64,000 bases of DNA from Microvirga sp. Mcv34. GTDB taxonomy: Bacteria; Pseudomonadota; Alphaproteobacteria; Rhizobiales; Beijerinckiaceae. This document shows, in pieces, positions 43,340 to 52,689 of the stretch (its first letter is position 1; each line of letters opens with the position of its first letter). The position numbers and the translations under genes were made by a program. Below the pieces are notes generated by a model, which searched no databases, was not told the DNA's origin, and worked only from the letters and a program-made list of their open reading frames with translations. The stretch spans positions 1 through 64,000 of the forward strand of contig NZ_JALJRK010000003.1 in assembly GCF_024519725.1 (NCBI RefSeq), given 5' to 3'.

Positions 43340-43379
43340 ACCACCGGACGTAAATCGAAGTCACGTCCGATGGTTTAAA
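43335..43379. repeat. Long inverted repeat between convergent genes
   Basis: The 17-nt arms at 43335-43351 and 43363-43379 are reverse complements with one mismatch and an 11-nt loop. The left arm includes the TAA stop of the DUF763 gene. There is no U tract, but it lies between two convergent genes, so a terminator or protein-binding palindrome is possible. Confidence 0.55.
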
Positions 43380-43437
43380 CTTTCAGGTTTGCGCATCTTT
43401 TCACGCAAAATCGGTTCCCACTTTTGCGTTGGATGCT

Positions 43438-44385
43438 TTAGCGCTGGGCTTTCTGAAGAAGGCTCTTGTCCAGCATCACATGGACGCCCTTGTTGCCGTT
43501 GACCACCTGGGTGATGCGCAGGTCGGCCGCGAGGCTGCACAGGGCATAGGCTTCCGCCTTGGTGATGCCGGTGCGGGCGACGATCAGGTCGATCATGTCG
43601 CGCAGCGCGATGACGACGCAATCGTCGAGATCCGGATCGAACGCCATGGTCATCACATGGGTCGGCGTCTCGGCCATGGGCCAGGTGAGATGCATGTCCT
43701 CGCGCAGGTGCAGCTCGAAGGTGCCGATCAGGCCGGTCTCGATCGCCGTGACGCAGACCTCGCCGTCGCCCTGGACGCCATGCCCGTCGCCGACCGAGAA
43801 CAGGGCGCCGTCGTGATGGATCGGCAGGTAGAGAGTTGTGCCGGCCACGAGTTCCTTGTTGTCGAGATTGCCGCCGTTGCGGCGCGGCGGCAGGGTGCTC
43901 AAGCTGCCCCAGGCGGCGGGAGGCGCCACCGCCATCACGCCGAAGAACGGCCGGAGGGGCAGCTCGAGGCCCCATGGCAACCGGCCGGTCATCCGCTCGC
44001 GGTCGAGCGGGATGGTCATGGCGTGTATCTCGTCGAAATCGTCCGGGAGGGCACCTTTCTGTGGGGCTGAATAGGTGAAGCCCCAATCGTAATGCAGCGC
44101 GATGTCCTTGATGCGGACTTCGAGAACATGACCGGCCTTGGCTGCCCGCACCGCGACCGGGCCGGTGCAGATGTGGCCCGGCAGTTTCGGCGTGTGAGCC
44201 GCATGAATGTCCGGCAGGGCCTGTGGAATCACGAAGGGGGCCTTCGGCATCGCCTCCGGACCGCCCGACACGGTCGAGATCGTGACCGTGTCGCCGGAAT
44301 CGATCGTCAGCAGCGGCTTCAGATTTGCGTCGAAATAGCCCCAGTGAATGGTCTCCGGGGAAGCATCAATCCGGTAATCGGTCAC
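43438..44385 (-). CDS. Acetamidase/formamidase family protein
   Basis: About 315 residues of the acetamidase/formamidase family, which hydrolyses short-chain amides to ammonia and an acid. It opens VTDYRIDASPETIHWGYFDA, has the metal site regions GHICTGPVAVRAAKAGHVLE and FSVGDGHGVQGDGEVCVTAI (about 209-228), and TPTHVMTMAFDPDLD. I chose GTG 44385, preceded by GAGGCG, because the family starts at that point; a GTG at 44460 would add 25 unrelated residues. It lies downstream of the ABC importer genes on the same strand, which suggests use of nitrogen from imported amides. Confidence 0.83.
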   Translation of the reverse strand: MTDYRIDASPETIHWGYFDANLKPLLTIDSGDTVTISTVSGGPEAMPKAPFVIPQALPDIHAAHTPKLPGHICTGPVAVRAAKAGHVLEVRIKDIALHYDWGFTYSAPQKGALPDDFDEIHAMTIPLDRERMTGRLPWGLELPLRPFFGVMAVAPPAAWGSLSTLPPRRNGGNLDNKELVAGTTLYLPIHHDGALFSVGDGHGVQGDGEVCVTAIETGLIGTFELHLREDMHLTWPMAETPTHVMTMAFDPDLDDCVVIALRDMIDLIVARTGITKAEAYALCSLAADLRITQVVNGNKGVHVMLDKSLLQKAQR

Positions 44386-44477
44386 GAACGCCTCTATGTC
44401 GATGGAAGGGTATGAGCAGAAGAGTCTCACGTGCCGCCATTCAGCAGGGCAACAGCTCACCTGTCCATCAGATCCTC

Positions 44478-44741
44478 TTAGTCATTTTGACTGAGCCTTT
44501 GAGCGATTGCGGTCAGGACCGCATCTCCCTCGGATGAACTGGAAATCAGGCAGGGATCATCCCACTCGTAATAATAAGTAAAATCGGCATTGCCGATGGT
44601 GACAGTTGCAGAGACGGCGTACTCGTTCAGTTGCCGAGGTTCACCGAACAACTCACGGATAGCGGCCTGGATGAAAGGCGCATCCTCAGAACGAAACTCC
44701 AGCGAGTAGTGCCCACTGCCGAGGCGAAGCAAAGATACCAC
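44478..44741 (-). CDS. Small hypothetical protein
   Basis: An 87-residue protein that starts VVSLLRLGSGHYSLEFRSED and contains ATVTIGNADFTYYYEWDDP. I do not recognise a family. GTG 44741 with AGGA upstream lies 11 bp past the stop of the permease gene. The codon use and balanced composition argue against a chance frame; a much longer frame reaching back to 45518 runs out of phase through the permease and is an artefact. An acidic, beta-rich small protein of this shape could be an immunity-like or chaperone-like factor, but that is a guess. Confidence 0.55.
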   Translation of the reverse strand: MVSLLRLGSGHYSLEFRSEDAPFIQAAIRELFGEPRQLNEYAVSATVTIGNADFTYYYEWDDPCLISSSSEGDAVLTAIAQRLSQND

Positions 44742-44752
44742 TCTGTCCGATC

Positions 44753-45916
44753 CTAATGATACGGGTCCGCCGCGTCGCGCAGCCCGTCGCCCATGAAGTT
44801 GAAGGCCAGCACCACGATCACCACGGGCACCATCGGGAAGAGCAGCCAGGGGTGGAGCTGCACGGCCGCGAGGTTCTGCGCCTCGTTGAGCAGCACTCCC
44901 CAGCTCGTCACGGGCGGGCGCAGGCCCAGGCCGAGGAACGAGAGGGCGGTCTCGCCGAGGATCATGGACGGGATCGAAAGCGTCGCCGAGGCGATCAGGT
45001 GGCTCATGAAGTTCGGGATGAGGTGGCGTGCGATGATCCGCTGCTTGGAGGCGCCCATCAGCTCCGCGGCCTTCACGAAATCCTCCTCGCGCAGCGACAG
45101 CAGCTTGGAGCGCACGGCGCGCGCGAGCCCCGGCCAGTCGAGCAGGCCGAGGATGATGGTGATGCCGAAGAACACCAGGATCGGGCTCCAGTTCGCCGGC
45201 AGCGCGGCGGAGAGCGCCAGCCACAGGGGCAGTTCCGGCAGGGAACGCAGGATCTCGATCATGCGCTGGATCACGTGATCGACCCAGCCGCCGAGATACC
45301 CGGCGAGCCCGCCGAAGAAGAGGCCGAGCGCGAACGAGACGGCGATGCCGACGATGCCGATGGTGAGCGAGATTCGCGCGCCGTAGATGATGCGCGAGAG
45401 CAGGTCGCGCCCGAGCCGGTCGGTGCCGAGCAGGAACATCGTGCCGCCTTCCGGCGGGCAGACCAGATGGAAGTTCATCTCCCATAGGCCCCAGAACTGG
45501 TAGGCATCGCCCCGGCACAGGAAGCGGATGGGCTGCGGCTTCGATTTGTCGGGCGTGTAGACGCGCCGGAAGCTCTCCAGGTCGAAGCTGTAATTGTAAG
45601 AATAGGTATGAGGTCCGACAAACCGACCTTCATGCATCAGGTGGACGGCCTGCGGCGGCGCGTAGAGGAAGTCGCCGTGGCGCTTGGTCTGGTTGTAGGG
45701 GGCGACGATCTCCACGAAGGGCACGAGGAGATAGAAGGCGAGCAGCACGAAGGCGGCCGCCACCGCCACCTTGTGGCGGCGGAACTTCCACCACATCAGC
45801 TGCCAGGACGAGGCCCGGTAGAAGCTCTCGCTTTCGGCGCCGACCGGTTCAGTCTTGCCCGGATCGAAGGGGGCGGGATCGACGTAATGGTGCTTGGAGG
45901 GAAGAGCCGTGTTCAT
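44753..45916 (-). CDS. ABC transporter permease, OppC/DppC type
   Basis: A 387-residue inner-membrane subunit of a peptide-type importer. After a charged N-terminal region comes a first helix (VAVAAAFVLLAFYLLVPFVE), a long periplasmic insert of about 130 residues, then the core with LFLLGTDRLGRDLLSRIIYG, and the EAA loop AAELMGASKQRIIARHLIPN near 310. ATG 45916 overlaps the stop of the upstream permease (ATGA). The long insert after helix 1 is typical for the subgroup of importers that handle larger or modified peptides. Confidence 0.9.
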   Translation of the reverse strand: MNTALPSKHHYVDPAPFDPGKTEPVGAESESFYRASSWQLMWWKFRRHKVAVAAAFVLLAFYLLVPFVEIVAPYNQTKRHGDFLYAPPQAVHLMHEGRFVGPHTYSYNYSFDLESFRRVYTPDKSKPQPIRFLCRGDAYQFWGLWEMNFHLVCPPEGGTMFLLGTDRLGRDLLSRIIYGARISLTIGIVGIAVSFALGLFFGGLAGYLGGWVDHVIQRMIEILRSLPELPLWLALSAALPANWSPILVFFGITIILGLLDWPGLARAVRSKLLSLREEDFVKAAELMGASKQRIIARHLIPNFMSHLIASATLSIPSMILGETALSFLGLGLRPPVTSWGVLLNEAQNLAAVQLHPWLLFPMVPVVIVVLAFNFMGDGLRDAADPYH

Positions 45917-46932
45917 CGTCCGCCTCCCATCCGGATCCGCGGATCGAGCCAGGCCAGCAGAAGGTCGGAGATCAGCATGCCGACGACCGTCAGCAAGGCG
46001 ACGAACATCAGGATGAAGCCGGCGAGGAACTGATCCTGGCTCTTGAGCGCGCTCAGCAGGATCGGGCCGACGGTCGGAAGGCTCAGGACCAGGGAGACCA
46101 GGACGGACCCGGAGACCAGATGCGGCAGCAGGTTGCCGATATCGGCGATGAAGGGGTTGAGCGACATGCGGAAGGGATATTTCAGGAGGGCTCTCGTGGG
46201 ATCGAGGCCCTTCGCCTTCGCGGTCACGTAGTATTGCTTGCCGAGTTCGTCGAGCAGGTTCGCGCGCATGCGCCGGATCATGGCCGCCGTTCCGCCGAGG
46301 CCGATCACGACGGTCGGCACCACCAGATGCGAGAGCAGGGACTGCGTCTTCGCCCAGGTCCAGGGCTCGCCCGCATATTGCGCGTCGTAGAGCCCGCCGA
46401 TGGAAATGCCGAACCAGCGGTTCATGTAATAGAGCATGATCAGCGCGAGCAGGAAGCTCGGGGTCGCAAGCCCGATATAGCCGATGAAGGTAGCGAGATA
46501 GTCGCCGACGGAATATTGCCGCGTCGCCGAATAGATCGCGATGGGAATCGACACCACGTGGATGAAGATCACGACCGCGAGGTTGACGAGAAGGGTCAGC
46601 CACAGGGCGTCGCCGATCACGTCCACCACCGGCTTGTCGTATTCGAAGGACCAGCCCCAATCGCCCTGCAAAAGGCCCGAAAAGCCATTCGGCCCGGGCA
46701 TCACGCCGATCCAGACCAGGTATTGCTGCCAGGCGGGCTTATCGAGCCCATATTGCTTGATGAGGAATTCCGCTTTCGCGATGGAGGCGGATTCCCCCTG
46801 CGCCCTCAGCTCGGCGATCTGGTTGCTCAGGAAGTCGCCCGGCGGCAGCTTGATGATGAAAAAGACCAAGGCCGAAATGATCAGCAGGGTCACCGCCATG
46901 GTGACGAAGCGACGCAACAGGAAACGGATCAT
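45913..46932 (-). CDS. ABC transporter permease, OppB/DppB type
   Basis: A 339-residue membrane subunit. It opens MIRFLLRRFVTMAVTLLIIS, typical of OppB, and carries the EAA-type loop YYVTAKAKGLDPTRALLKYP near 240, which contacts the ATPase. It has six hydrophobic segments. It overlaps the solute-binding protein gene before it and the OppC gene after it by four bases each, so translation is tightly coupled. It forms the translocation pore with the OppC-type partner. Confidence 0.92.
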   Translation of the reverse strand: MIRFLLRRFVTMAVTLLIISALVFFIIKLPPGDFLSNQIAELRAQGESASIAKAEFLIKQYGLDKPAWQQYLVWIGVMPGPNGFSGLLQGDWGWSFEYDKPVVDVIGDALWLTLLVNLAVVIFIHVVSIPIAIYSATRQYSVGDYLATFIGYIGLATPSFLLALIMLYYMNRWFGISIGGLYDAQYAGEPWTWAKTQSLLSHLVVPTVVIGLGGTAAMIRRMRANLLDELGKQYYVTAKAKGLDPTRALLKYPFRMSLNPFIADIGNLLPHLVSGSVLVSLVLSLPTVGPILLSALKSQDQFLAGFILMFVALLTVVGMLISDLLLAWLDPRIRMGGGR

Positions 46933-48842
46933 CGACGGGCCTCTTTGCGGGCGGCTTTGTTCCAGTGGATTTCATCCAGGCGATAGATGCCCAGCATGGC
47001 CGTCGGCTCCCAGCTGTAGAGCTCCTTGGCCGGTAGCCCCTCGAGACCGTTGCGGACGACGATGGGTTGCAGCGCGCCGGAGATGGTGCCGATGGCCCAT
47101 TGGTTCTCCGCATGATTGCGCAGCATCTCGCTCCAGACGTTCCGCTGAACCTCCCGATTTCCGGTGCTCATCCAGGTCTCATAGAGCTCGAGCAGGCGCT
47201 GGGCTTCGGGAATGTCGACCTGCTCGCCGTTCTTGCCCTTGGTCTCTACGTGCTGCCCCCATTTCGGCCAGGTGTAATTGTCCTGGCGCATGGGGGCGAG
47301 CTCCGTCGGCGGCATGATGGCCGTGGGAATCGCGTTGTCGAGGCCGGGCGCGGCCACCATGACCGTCAGCCCGGCATAGGAGCGGTTGCGCAGCACCGTG
47401 CGGTCCTGCGGCTTCACGAAGAGCCTCACGCCGATCTCGCGCCAGAATTCGCCGATCAGGGTCAGGCCGTCGACCACGAGGCTGCTCTCGCCGTCGGTCT
47501 CGACGATGATTTCCAGCTCGCGCCCGTCGGGGAGCAGGCGAATGCCGGCGCCGTTGCGCTTCGTCAGGCCGATCTCGTCGAGGAGGCGCGAGGCCTCGGC
47601 CGGATCGTAACCGGCATTCATCGTGCGCAGCTCCTCCTTGAACAGCGGGCTTTCCGACACGATGGTGTTGTTGCCCTCGGTGCCGAGCCCGAAGAGCAGC
47701 GCATTGTTCAGAGTCTTGCGGTCGATGCCGAGCGAAAGGGCGCGGCGGAAGCGGACGTCCCGGTTCAGCTGGCGCCAGACCGGATCCACCGTGTTCAGGT
47801 TGGGATAGAGCGCAAGCTCGGTGCCCCGGGCATAGGGCCAGAGCAGGGTCTTGTAGCCTTTCGCCTTCTCGCCTTCCTTCAGGACCGGGATGTCGCTCAT
47901 GGACAGGCCGCGGAACAGGAGGTCGACCTCGCCCGCATTGGCCTTGGCGGCAAAGAGGCCGGGGGCCGACACGTCCATGATGAGCCGGTCCACGTAAGGC
48001 AGCTGCTGCCCCTGGCTGTCGACACGGTGGTAGTAGGGATTGCGCTCGAAGATGAAGCGGTTGGCCGGGGCCGCATTCATCACGCGCCAGGCCATGAGGG
48101 TGGGCAGAGCCGGGTTGGTCTGCTCCTTCATGTCGTCCATGCGGTTGTGCAGGGCCGCCCAGGATTTCAGCTTCTGCTGCTTCGCCTTCTCGTCGAGAGC
48201 GGCCTTGTCGGCGTATTTGGCGTGGAACTGCTTAAGATAGGCGGAAGCCCGGTAGATGCCGGGATCGAGCGGGCCCGCCAGTTGCGGCAGGAAGCGCGGA
48301 TTGGGCTTGTCCCAGGTGTAGCGCACCGTCCGCTCGTCGAGGACCTCGAAGCGCGGGGGCTTGCCGTCCACCATCATGAATTCCGGCGGCCCGGCCGGCG
48401 AGAGGTCCTGGTTCTGGGCCACGTCCTCCCAGTAATAGCGGAAATCCTCCGCCGTGAACGGAGAGCCGTCCGACCAGCGGTGCCCTTCACGGAGTGTGAA
48501 CGTGAAGACCCGATCGTCCTCGTTCTCGTACTTCTCCAGGAGATCCGGCTGAAGCTGGAGATCCTGGTCGTAGCCGACGAGGCGGGTATAGGCGAAGGTC
48601 GAGATGTAGCGGATGTCGCGAGGCCGCGGCACCAGGGTTACGACGTCACCGCCGTACTGGCCGGCGGAATTGACCACGATCGGGGATTTCGGGAGCCGTT
48701 CCGCCAGAGGCGGCAGCTTCTTGTCCTTCACCTGTTCGGCAAGGAACGGGGCGTCCTTGAAATCCTGTCCCATGGCGGGTAGCGCGAGCAATCCGAGCGC
48801 GACGGCAAGGGCGAGCTTCTGTGTTCTGGCTTTGAGCAGCAT
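46929..48842 (-). CDS. Extracellular solute-binding protein, family 5
   Basis: A 637-residue periplasmic binding protein for a peptide-type importer. A signal peptide ALAVALGLLALPAMGQ ends near residue 25. GQYGGDVVTLVPRPRDIRYI and REGHRWSDGSPFTAEDFRYY (about 129-148) are the family 5 hallmarks. It is longer than most dipeptide-binding proteins (about 530), as in binding proteins for larger or modified peptides. ATG 48842 overlaps the ATPase stop by one base. A longer frame to 49112 runs through the ATPase out of phase. Confidence 0.92.
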   Translation of the reverse strand: MLLKARTQKLALAVALGLLALPAMGQDFKDAPFLAEQVKDKKLPPLAERLPKSPIVVNSAGQYGGDVVTLVPRPRDIRYISTFAYTRLVGYDQDLQLQPDLLEKYENEDDRVFTFTLREGHRWSDGSPFTAEDFRYYWEDVAQNQDLSPAGPPEFMMVDGKPPRFEVLDERTVRYTWDKPNPRFLPQLAGPLDPGIYRASAYLKQFHAKYADKAALDEKAKQQKLKSWAALHNRMDDMKEQTNPALPTLMAWRVMNAAPANRFIFERNPYYHRVDSQGQQLPYVDRLIMDVSAPGLFAAKANAGEVDLLFRGLSMSDIPVLKEGEKAKGYKTLLWPYARGTELALYPNLNTVDPVWRQLNRDVRFRRALSLGIDRKTLNNALLFGLGTEGNNTIVSESPLFKEELRTMNAGYDPAEASRLLDEIGLTKRNGAGIRLLPDGRELEIIVETDGESSLVVDGLTLIGEFWREIGVRLFVKPQDRTVLRNRSYAGLTVMVAAPGLDNAIPTAIMPPTELAPMRQDNYTWPKWGQHVETKGKNGEQVDIPEAQRLLELYETWMSTGNREVQRNVWSEMLRNHAENQWAIGTISGALQPIVVRNGLEGLPAKELYSWEPTAMLGIYRLDEIHWNKAARKEARR

Positions 48843-50707
48843 CACGCAGCCTCCCGGGCTGTCAGGTGCCCCACGCGAACCTTGTGGCCTGGTTCGATCT
48901 CTTTCATCACGCCGAATTCTCCGGGCGCGATGCGGAAAGGCTCGGGCCATTCCGACGGCTGCGAGAAGCGGCCGCTCCGCAGCTTGGCGAAGTCCAGCGG
49001 CCGGTCGATGTCCGGATCCGGCACGGCGGCGAGCAGGGCCTGCGTGTAGGGGTGGACCGGGTTGCGGAAGAGGGAGGATTTCGGCGCCTCCTCGACGATG
49101 TAGCCCCGGCACATGACCGCGATCGTATCGGCGATGTAGTCCACGACCGCGAGATTGTGGGACACGAAGAGATAGGACAATCCGAGAGCCGATTGCAGGT
49201 CCTTGAGCAGGTTGAGGACCTGTGCCTGCACGGACACGTCCAAGGCGGAAACCGGTTCGTCGCAGAGCAGCACGCGCGGCTCGAGCGCGAGCGCCCGCGC
49301 GATGCCGAGGCGCTGGCGCTGCCCGCCGGAGAAGGAATGCGGATAGCGCCTCAGCGCGCGGTGATCGAGCCCCACCATGTCGAGGAGCTGCTTCACCCGT
49401 GCATAGCGCTCGTCAGAGGTGCCGATGTTGTAGATGCGCAGGGGCTCGGTCAGAAGCTCATACACCGTCATGCGCGGGTTGAGGGACGAGAACGGGTCCT
49501 GGAAGATGAACTGCACCGAGCGGCGATAGGTGGTCAGCGCATCGCCTTCCAGCTTGTGCACGTCCTTCGGCCCCGTGCCGTCGTCGAACAGCACCCGGCC
49601 CGAATTCGGCGTGAGCGCGCGCATGATCATCTTGGACACGGTGGTCTTGCCGCATCCGGATTCGCCCACGAGGCCCAGGGTCTTGCCGATGGGAAGCGAC
49701 AGGTCGACCTCGCTGACCGCGCGGATCTCCTGGGTGTTGCCTGAGAACCAGCCCGACCGGAGCGTGAAGCATTTCGTGAGGTGCTCGGCCTTCAGGATCG
49801 GCCCCTTCGGCTGAATCCGCTCCGGGGCCGCGGCCGACGTGAGCGTCGCGCTCGTGACTTCGCGGATCGGCGTCAGGCGCTCGTTCTCCGCCATGGCGAA
49901 GCGCGGAACGGCGCGCATGAGCGCCTGAAGATAGGGGTGTTGCGCGTTGCGGAAGATGTTCTCGCGGGAGCCGGCCTCCATGACTCTCCCGCGATACATC
50001 ACTACCACCTCGTCGGCCACGTTGGCGACGACGCCCAGGTCGTGCGTGATGAGCAGGACCGACATGCCGGTCTCGCCCTGAAGCTCCTTGATCAGGTCCA
50101 GGATCTGCGCCTGCGTGGTCACGTCGAGAGCCGTCGTGGGCTCGTCGGCGATCAGGAGGACAGGGCGCGTGATGAGCGCCATGGCGATCATGGCGCGCTG
50201 GCGCAGGCCCCCGGAGAGCTCGAACGGGTAGCTCTTCAGAGCCCGCTTCGGATCGGGGAAGCCGACCCGGGCCAGCACCTCCATAGTCCGCTGGTTCGCC
50301 GCAGCCTGATCCACGTCCGAGTGGATCATCAGCGCCTCGGAGATCTGGTTGCCGATGGTGTGGAGCGGCGACAGGGACGTCATCGGCTCCTGGAAGATCA
50401 TGGCGATGCGCCCGCCGCGCAGGGCATGCATGGCGTCGCTTTCCGGCTGCAGGGCGGCGATGTCGATGGCGGCGCCATTCGCAGGATCGTTGAACACGAT
50501 GGAGCCGCCGGTGATGCGGGCCTTCTTCGACAGGATCTGGAGGATGGCTTGTGCCGTCACCGATTTGCCCGATCCGGACTCGCCGACGAGCGCCACTGTC
50601 TTGCCTTTCGGGATGTCGAACGTCAGCCCATCGACGGCCCGGAAATTTCCGGCATCGGTGTTGAAGTCAACTGTCAGCTGGCGAACCGACAGGAGTGGCG
50701 CTTCCAT
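48842..50707 (-). CDS. Fused double ATPase of peptide ABC importer (DppD-DppF type)
   Basis: A 621-residue protein with two complete ATP-binding cassettes in one chain. First: Walker A GESGSGKS near 42, LSGGLRQR signature, [12 protein letters not shown]. Second: GESGCGKT near 365, [31 protein letters not shown]; each is followed by an oligopeptide-transporter C-terminal part with HPYLQAL or HPYTQAL. ATG 50707 follows GGAGGAG. It is the first gene of the importer operon and lies 33 bp after the glycosyltransferase-deacetylase gene, so read-through is possible. Fusion of the two ATPases is common in Rhizobiales. Confidence 0.94.
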   Translation of the reverse strand: MEAPLLSVRQLTVDFNTDAGNFRAVDGLTFDIPKGKTVALVGESGSGKSVTAQAILQILSKKARITGGSIVFNDPANGAAIDIAALQPESDAMHALRGGRIAMIFQEPMTSLSPLHTIGNQISEALMIHSDVDQAAANQRTMEVLARVGFPDPKRALKSYPFELSGGLRQRAMIAMALITRPVLLIADEPTTALDVTTQAQILDLIKELQGETGMSVLLITHDLGVVANVADEVVVMYRGRVMEAGSRENIFRNAQHPYLQALMRAVPRFAMAENERLTPIREVTSATLTSAAAPERIQPKGPILKAEHLTKCFTLRSGWFSGNTQEIRAVSEVDLSLPIGKTLGLVGESGCGKTTVSKMIMRALTPNSGRVLFDDGTGPKDVHKLEGDALTTYRRSVQFIFQDPFSSLNPRMTVYELLTEPLRIYNIGTSDERYARVKQLLDMVGLDHRALRRYPHSFSGGQRQRLGIARALALEPRVLLCDEPVSALDVSVQAQVLNLLKDLQSALGLSYLFVSHNLAVVDYIADTIAVMCRGYIVEEAPKSSLFRNPVHPYTQALLAAVPDPDIDRPLDFAKLRSGRFSQPSEWPEPFRIAPGEFGVMKEIEPGHKVRVGHLTAREAA

Positions 50708-50739
50708 ATGCTCCTCCAGGAACTTATGAGCATAACGCA

Positions 50740-52680
50740 TCAGATCCCATTAGATCTCAATTGTGATCTTGTTTCCAACGTGAAACACGCATCGGGGCAC
50801 AGAAAACCTATGCCCCGCGCGGCAAGGCGGGCGATAAGCCTTTCGCATAACGCCCAGATGACGTCGTCATGAACGAGATGATGCGTCAGGAACCCGATCG
50901 GTTCCTGGGCGTCCGCTTTGCCGGCGACCCGCCGCTCGACTGCTCCGGCAAGAGCGGCCACGATCAGGGCCGGGTCGGCGAGGCTCCGGGTGCCGTGCCA
51001 GTCGATCGGATCCACATGGGTGTTGACCTGAACGAGGCCCGGCACGGGCTGGACGCTCGTCCTGTCGGTGAACGTGGACAAACTCCGAAAGCCCAGCTCC
51101 GACAGGCGCGGGACGAGATCGCGGGAGATCCGGTTCCAGGGCGGCACGAAGACCGGCAGGAGCCTCGGTCCGAGGCTCTCCCGCGCCACGTGCAGTGCCC
51201 GCTCCGCTTCCGTCGCCATGTGCTCCAGGGGACGGTGAGGACCGAATTCGGCCCTCTTCTCACCGGCGGACGCATGGTCGGCATGGCTCCAGCCATGCAC
51301 GAGAGCGAAGACCTTCGGCTCTTCCGCCAGCCGCCTGGCGAGCGAGGCCTCGATGCCGCTCGGAATGGCCGCGAGGCCGATCCCTGCGGCGTAGCGGCGG
51401 GCGAGGCCGAGAAGCCGGTCGAGGGCGGGCGTATCGGCCACCGCATCGTCGTCGCGCCACCAGAAACGGATGGGGACGCCCTGATCCATGGCTTGGTCCA
51501 GCGCCCGGTCGAGGGGCGACCAATCGATTTTCCGGTGGAGCGCCGGGGCGGACGACACGAGGTTTTCGACTGCGGCGACGGTTCGCACGGCTCCGTCCAG
51601 GGCGATGGCTGGAGCCGGGGAGGGTGGGCGCGCCAATCCGCGCCGGACGGCACCCTCCAGGCTCTGCACCGAAAGCTCCGCCTCGGGCACCATCTCGGCG
51701 AGGCCCAGCGCGGCCAGGCGCTCCGCGCGCAGACGCTGCTCGGTTTCGTGGCCCGCTTCGAACGGGACGAGTATCGAGGGTACGCCGCAGCGCAGGAGAT
51801 CGACGACCGTGTTGTACCCGGCTTGGCTCACGGAAAGTTCCGCTCCGGAGAGAAGAGCCCGGAAATCAGGCCGCGCCCGCTCAACGGTGACGTGAGCCGG
51901 CGCACTCGCCTGAAGGTCCAGGAACTCCGCTTCCGCCACACCCCTGCCGACGAGGATGCGCCAGGGCCGATCCGCGATGGTCCGCGCGGCCGCGAGGGAC
52001 GCGCGGTAGAGAGGCAGGCCCGCCGCGCTCGACCCGCCGGAGACGATGATCCCATGCCGGTGAACCGCCGGCATGGGAGTTTCGTTCTCGTCCACGTAGC
52101 CCGTATAGCGAATGAGGGGCCTGATCCGTTCGTCCACCGGCCACGACGCCTCCAACGGCGCGAGCGTTGGATCGCCATGGACGAGGACGGCATCGTAATC
52201 GCGCAGCACGCGCTCATGGGTTTCCGCGAGGCGCGACGCCTTGGAGGAGGGGACCAGAATGTCCCGGATCGAGGACAGAACCAGCGGACGCGGGCTCATG
52301 TGGCGCGCCGCATCGAGCAGAGCGGAGAATTCATCCGCCAGGACACGGCGGCCGAACGGAAAAAGCTCGGTGATCAGGATGTCAGGCCGGGCGGCTTCCA
52401 GGGTTTCGAGCAGGAGGGCGCGGCGCTTGTCGAAATAGGCCTGGTCGACGGGCGCGAGATCCTCGCCGAGCAGCGTCTTGAAATCCGTACCGACGGTCCG
52501 CACGGGCGGCAGCTGAACGAAGGTGACGCTCTCCGGGACGGCCGCGCGGGCAGGGGTGCCGCCCGAGACGAGCGTCGTCGCATGTCCCTTCCGCGCAAAA
52601 GCCCGCGCCAGAGCGGAGGCCCTGGTGAGATGGCCCGCTCCCAGAAGATGTGTGACGGCGATCAGAACGCGTAAACTCAT
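50740..52680 (-). CDS. Glycosyltransferase (MurG-like) fused to polysaccharide deacetylase-like domain
   Basis: A 646-residue fusion. The N-terminal 370 residues are a GT-B enzyme of the GT28/MurG-like kind (VLIAVTHLLGAGHLTRASAL, then a late LSVSQAGYNTVVDLLRCGVP donor-binding motif). From about 380 a polysaccharide deacetylase-like fold follows: IRFWWRDDDAVADTPALDRL near 397, the likely metal His pair in HGWSHADHA near 472, and VFVPPWNRIS. It is the last of four minus-strand glycosyltransferase genes. Adding and then deacetylating an amino sugar in one protein is inference. Confidence 0.78.
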   Translation of the reverse strand: MSLRVLIAVTHLLGAGHLTRASALARAFARKGHATTLVSGGTPARAAVPESVTFVQLPPVRTVGTDFKTLLGEDLAPVDQAYFDKRRALLLETLEAARPDILITELFPFGRRVLADEFSALLDAARHMSPRPLVLSSIRDILVPSSKASRLAETHERVLRDYDAVLVHGDPTLAPLEASWPVDERIRPLIRYTGYVDENETPMPAVHRHGIIVSGGSSAAGLPLYRASLAAARTIADRPWRILVGRGVAEAEFLDLQASAPAHVTVERARPDFRALLSGAELSVSQAGYNTVVDLLRCGVPSILVPFEAGHETEQRLRAERLAALGLAEMVPEAELSVQSLEGAVRRGLARPPSPAPAIALDGAVRTVAAVENLVSSAPALHRKIDWSPLDRALDQAMDQGVPIRFWWRDDDAVADTPALDRLLGLARRYAAGIGLAAIPSGIEASLARRLAEEPKVFALVHGWSHADHASAGEKRAEFGPHRPLEHMATEAERALHVARESLGPRLLPVFVPPWNRISRDLVPRLSELGFRSLSTFTDRTSVQPVPGLVQVNTHVDPIDWHGTRSLADPALIVAALAGAVERRVAGKADAQEPIGFLTHHLVHDDVIWALCERLIARLAARGIGFLCPDACFTLETRSQLRSNGI

Positions 52681-52689
52681 TTTTGCACT

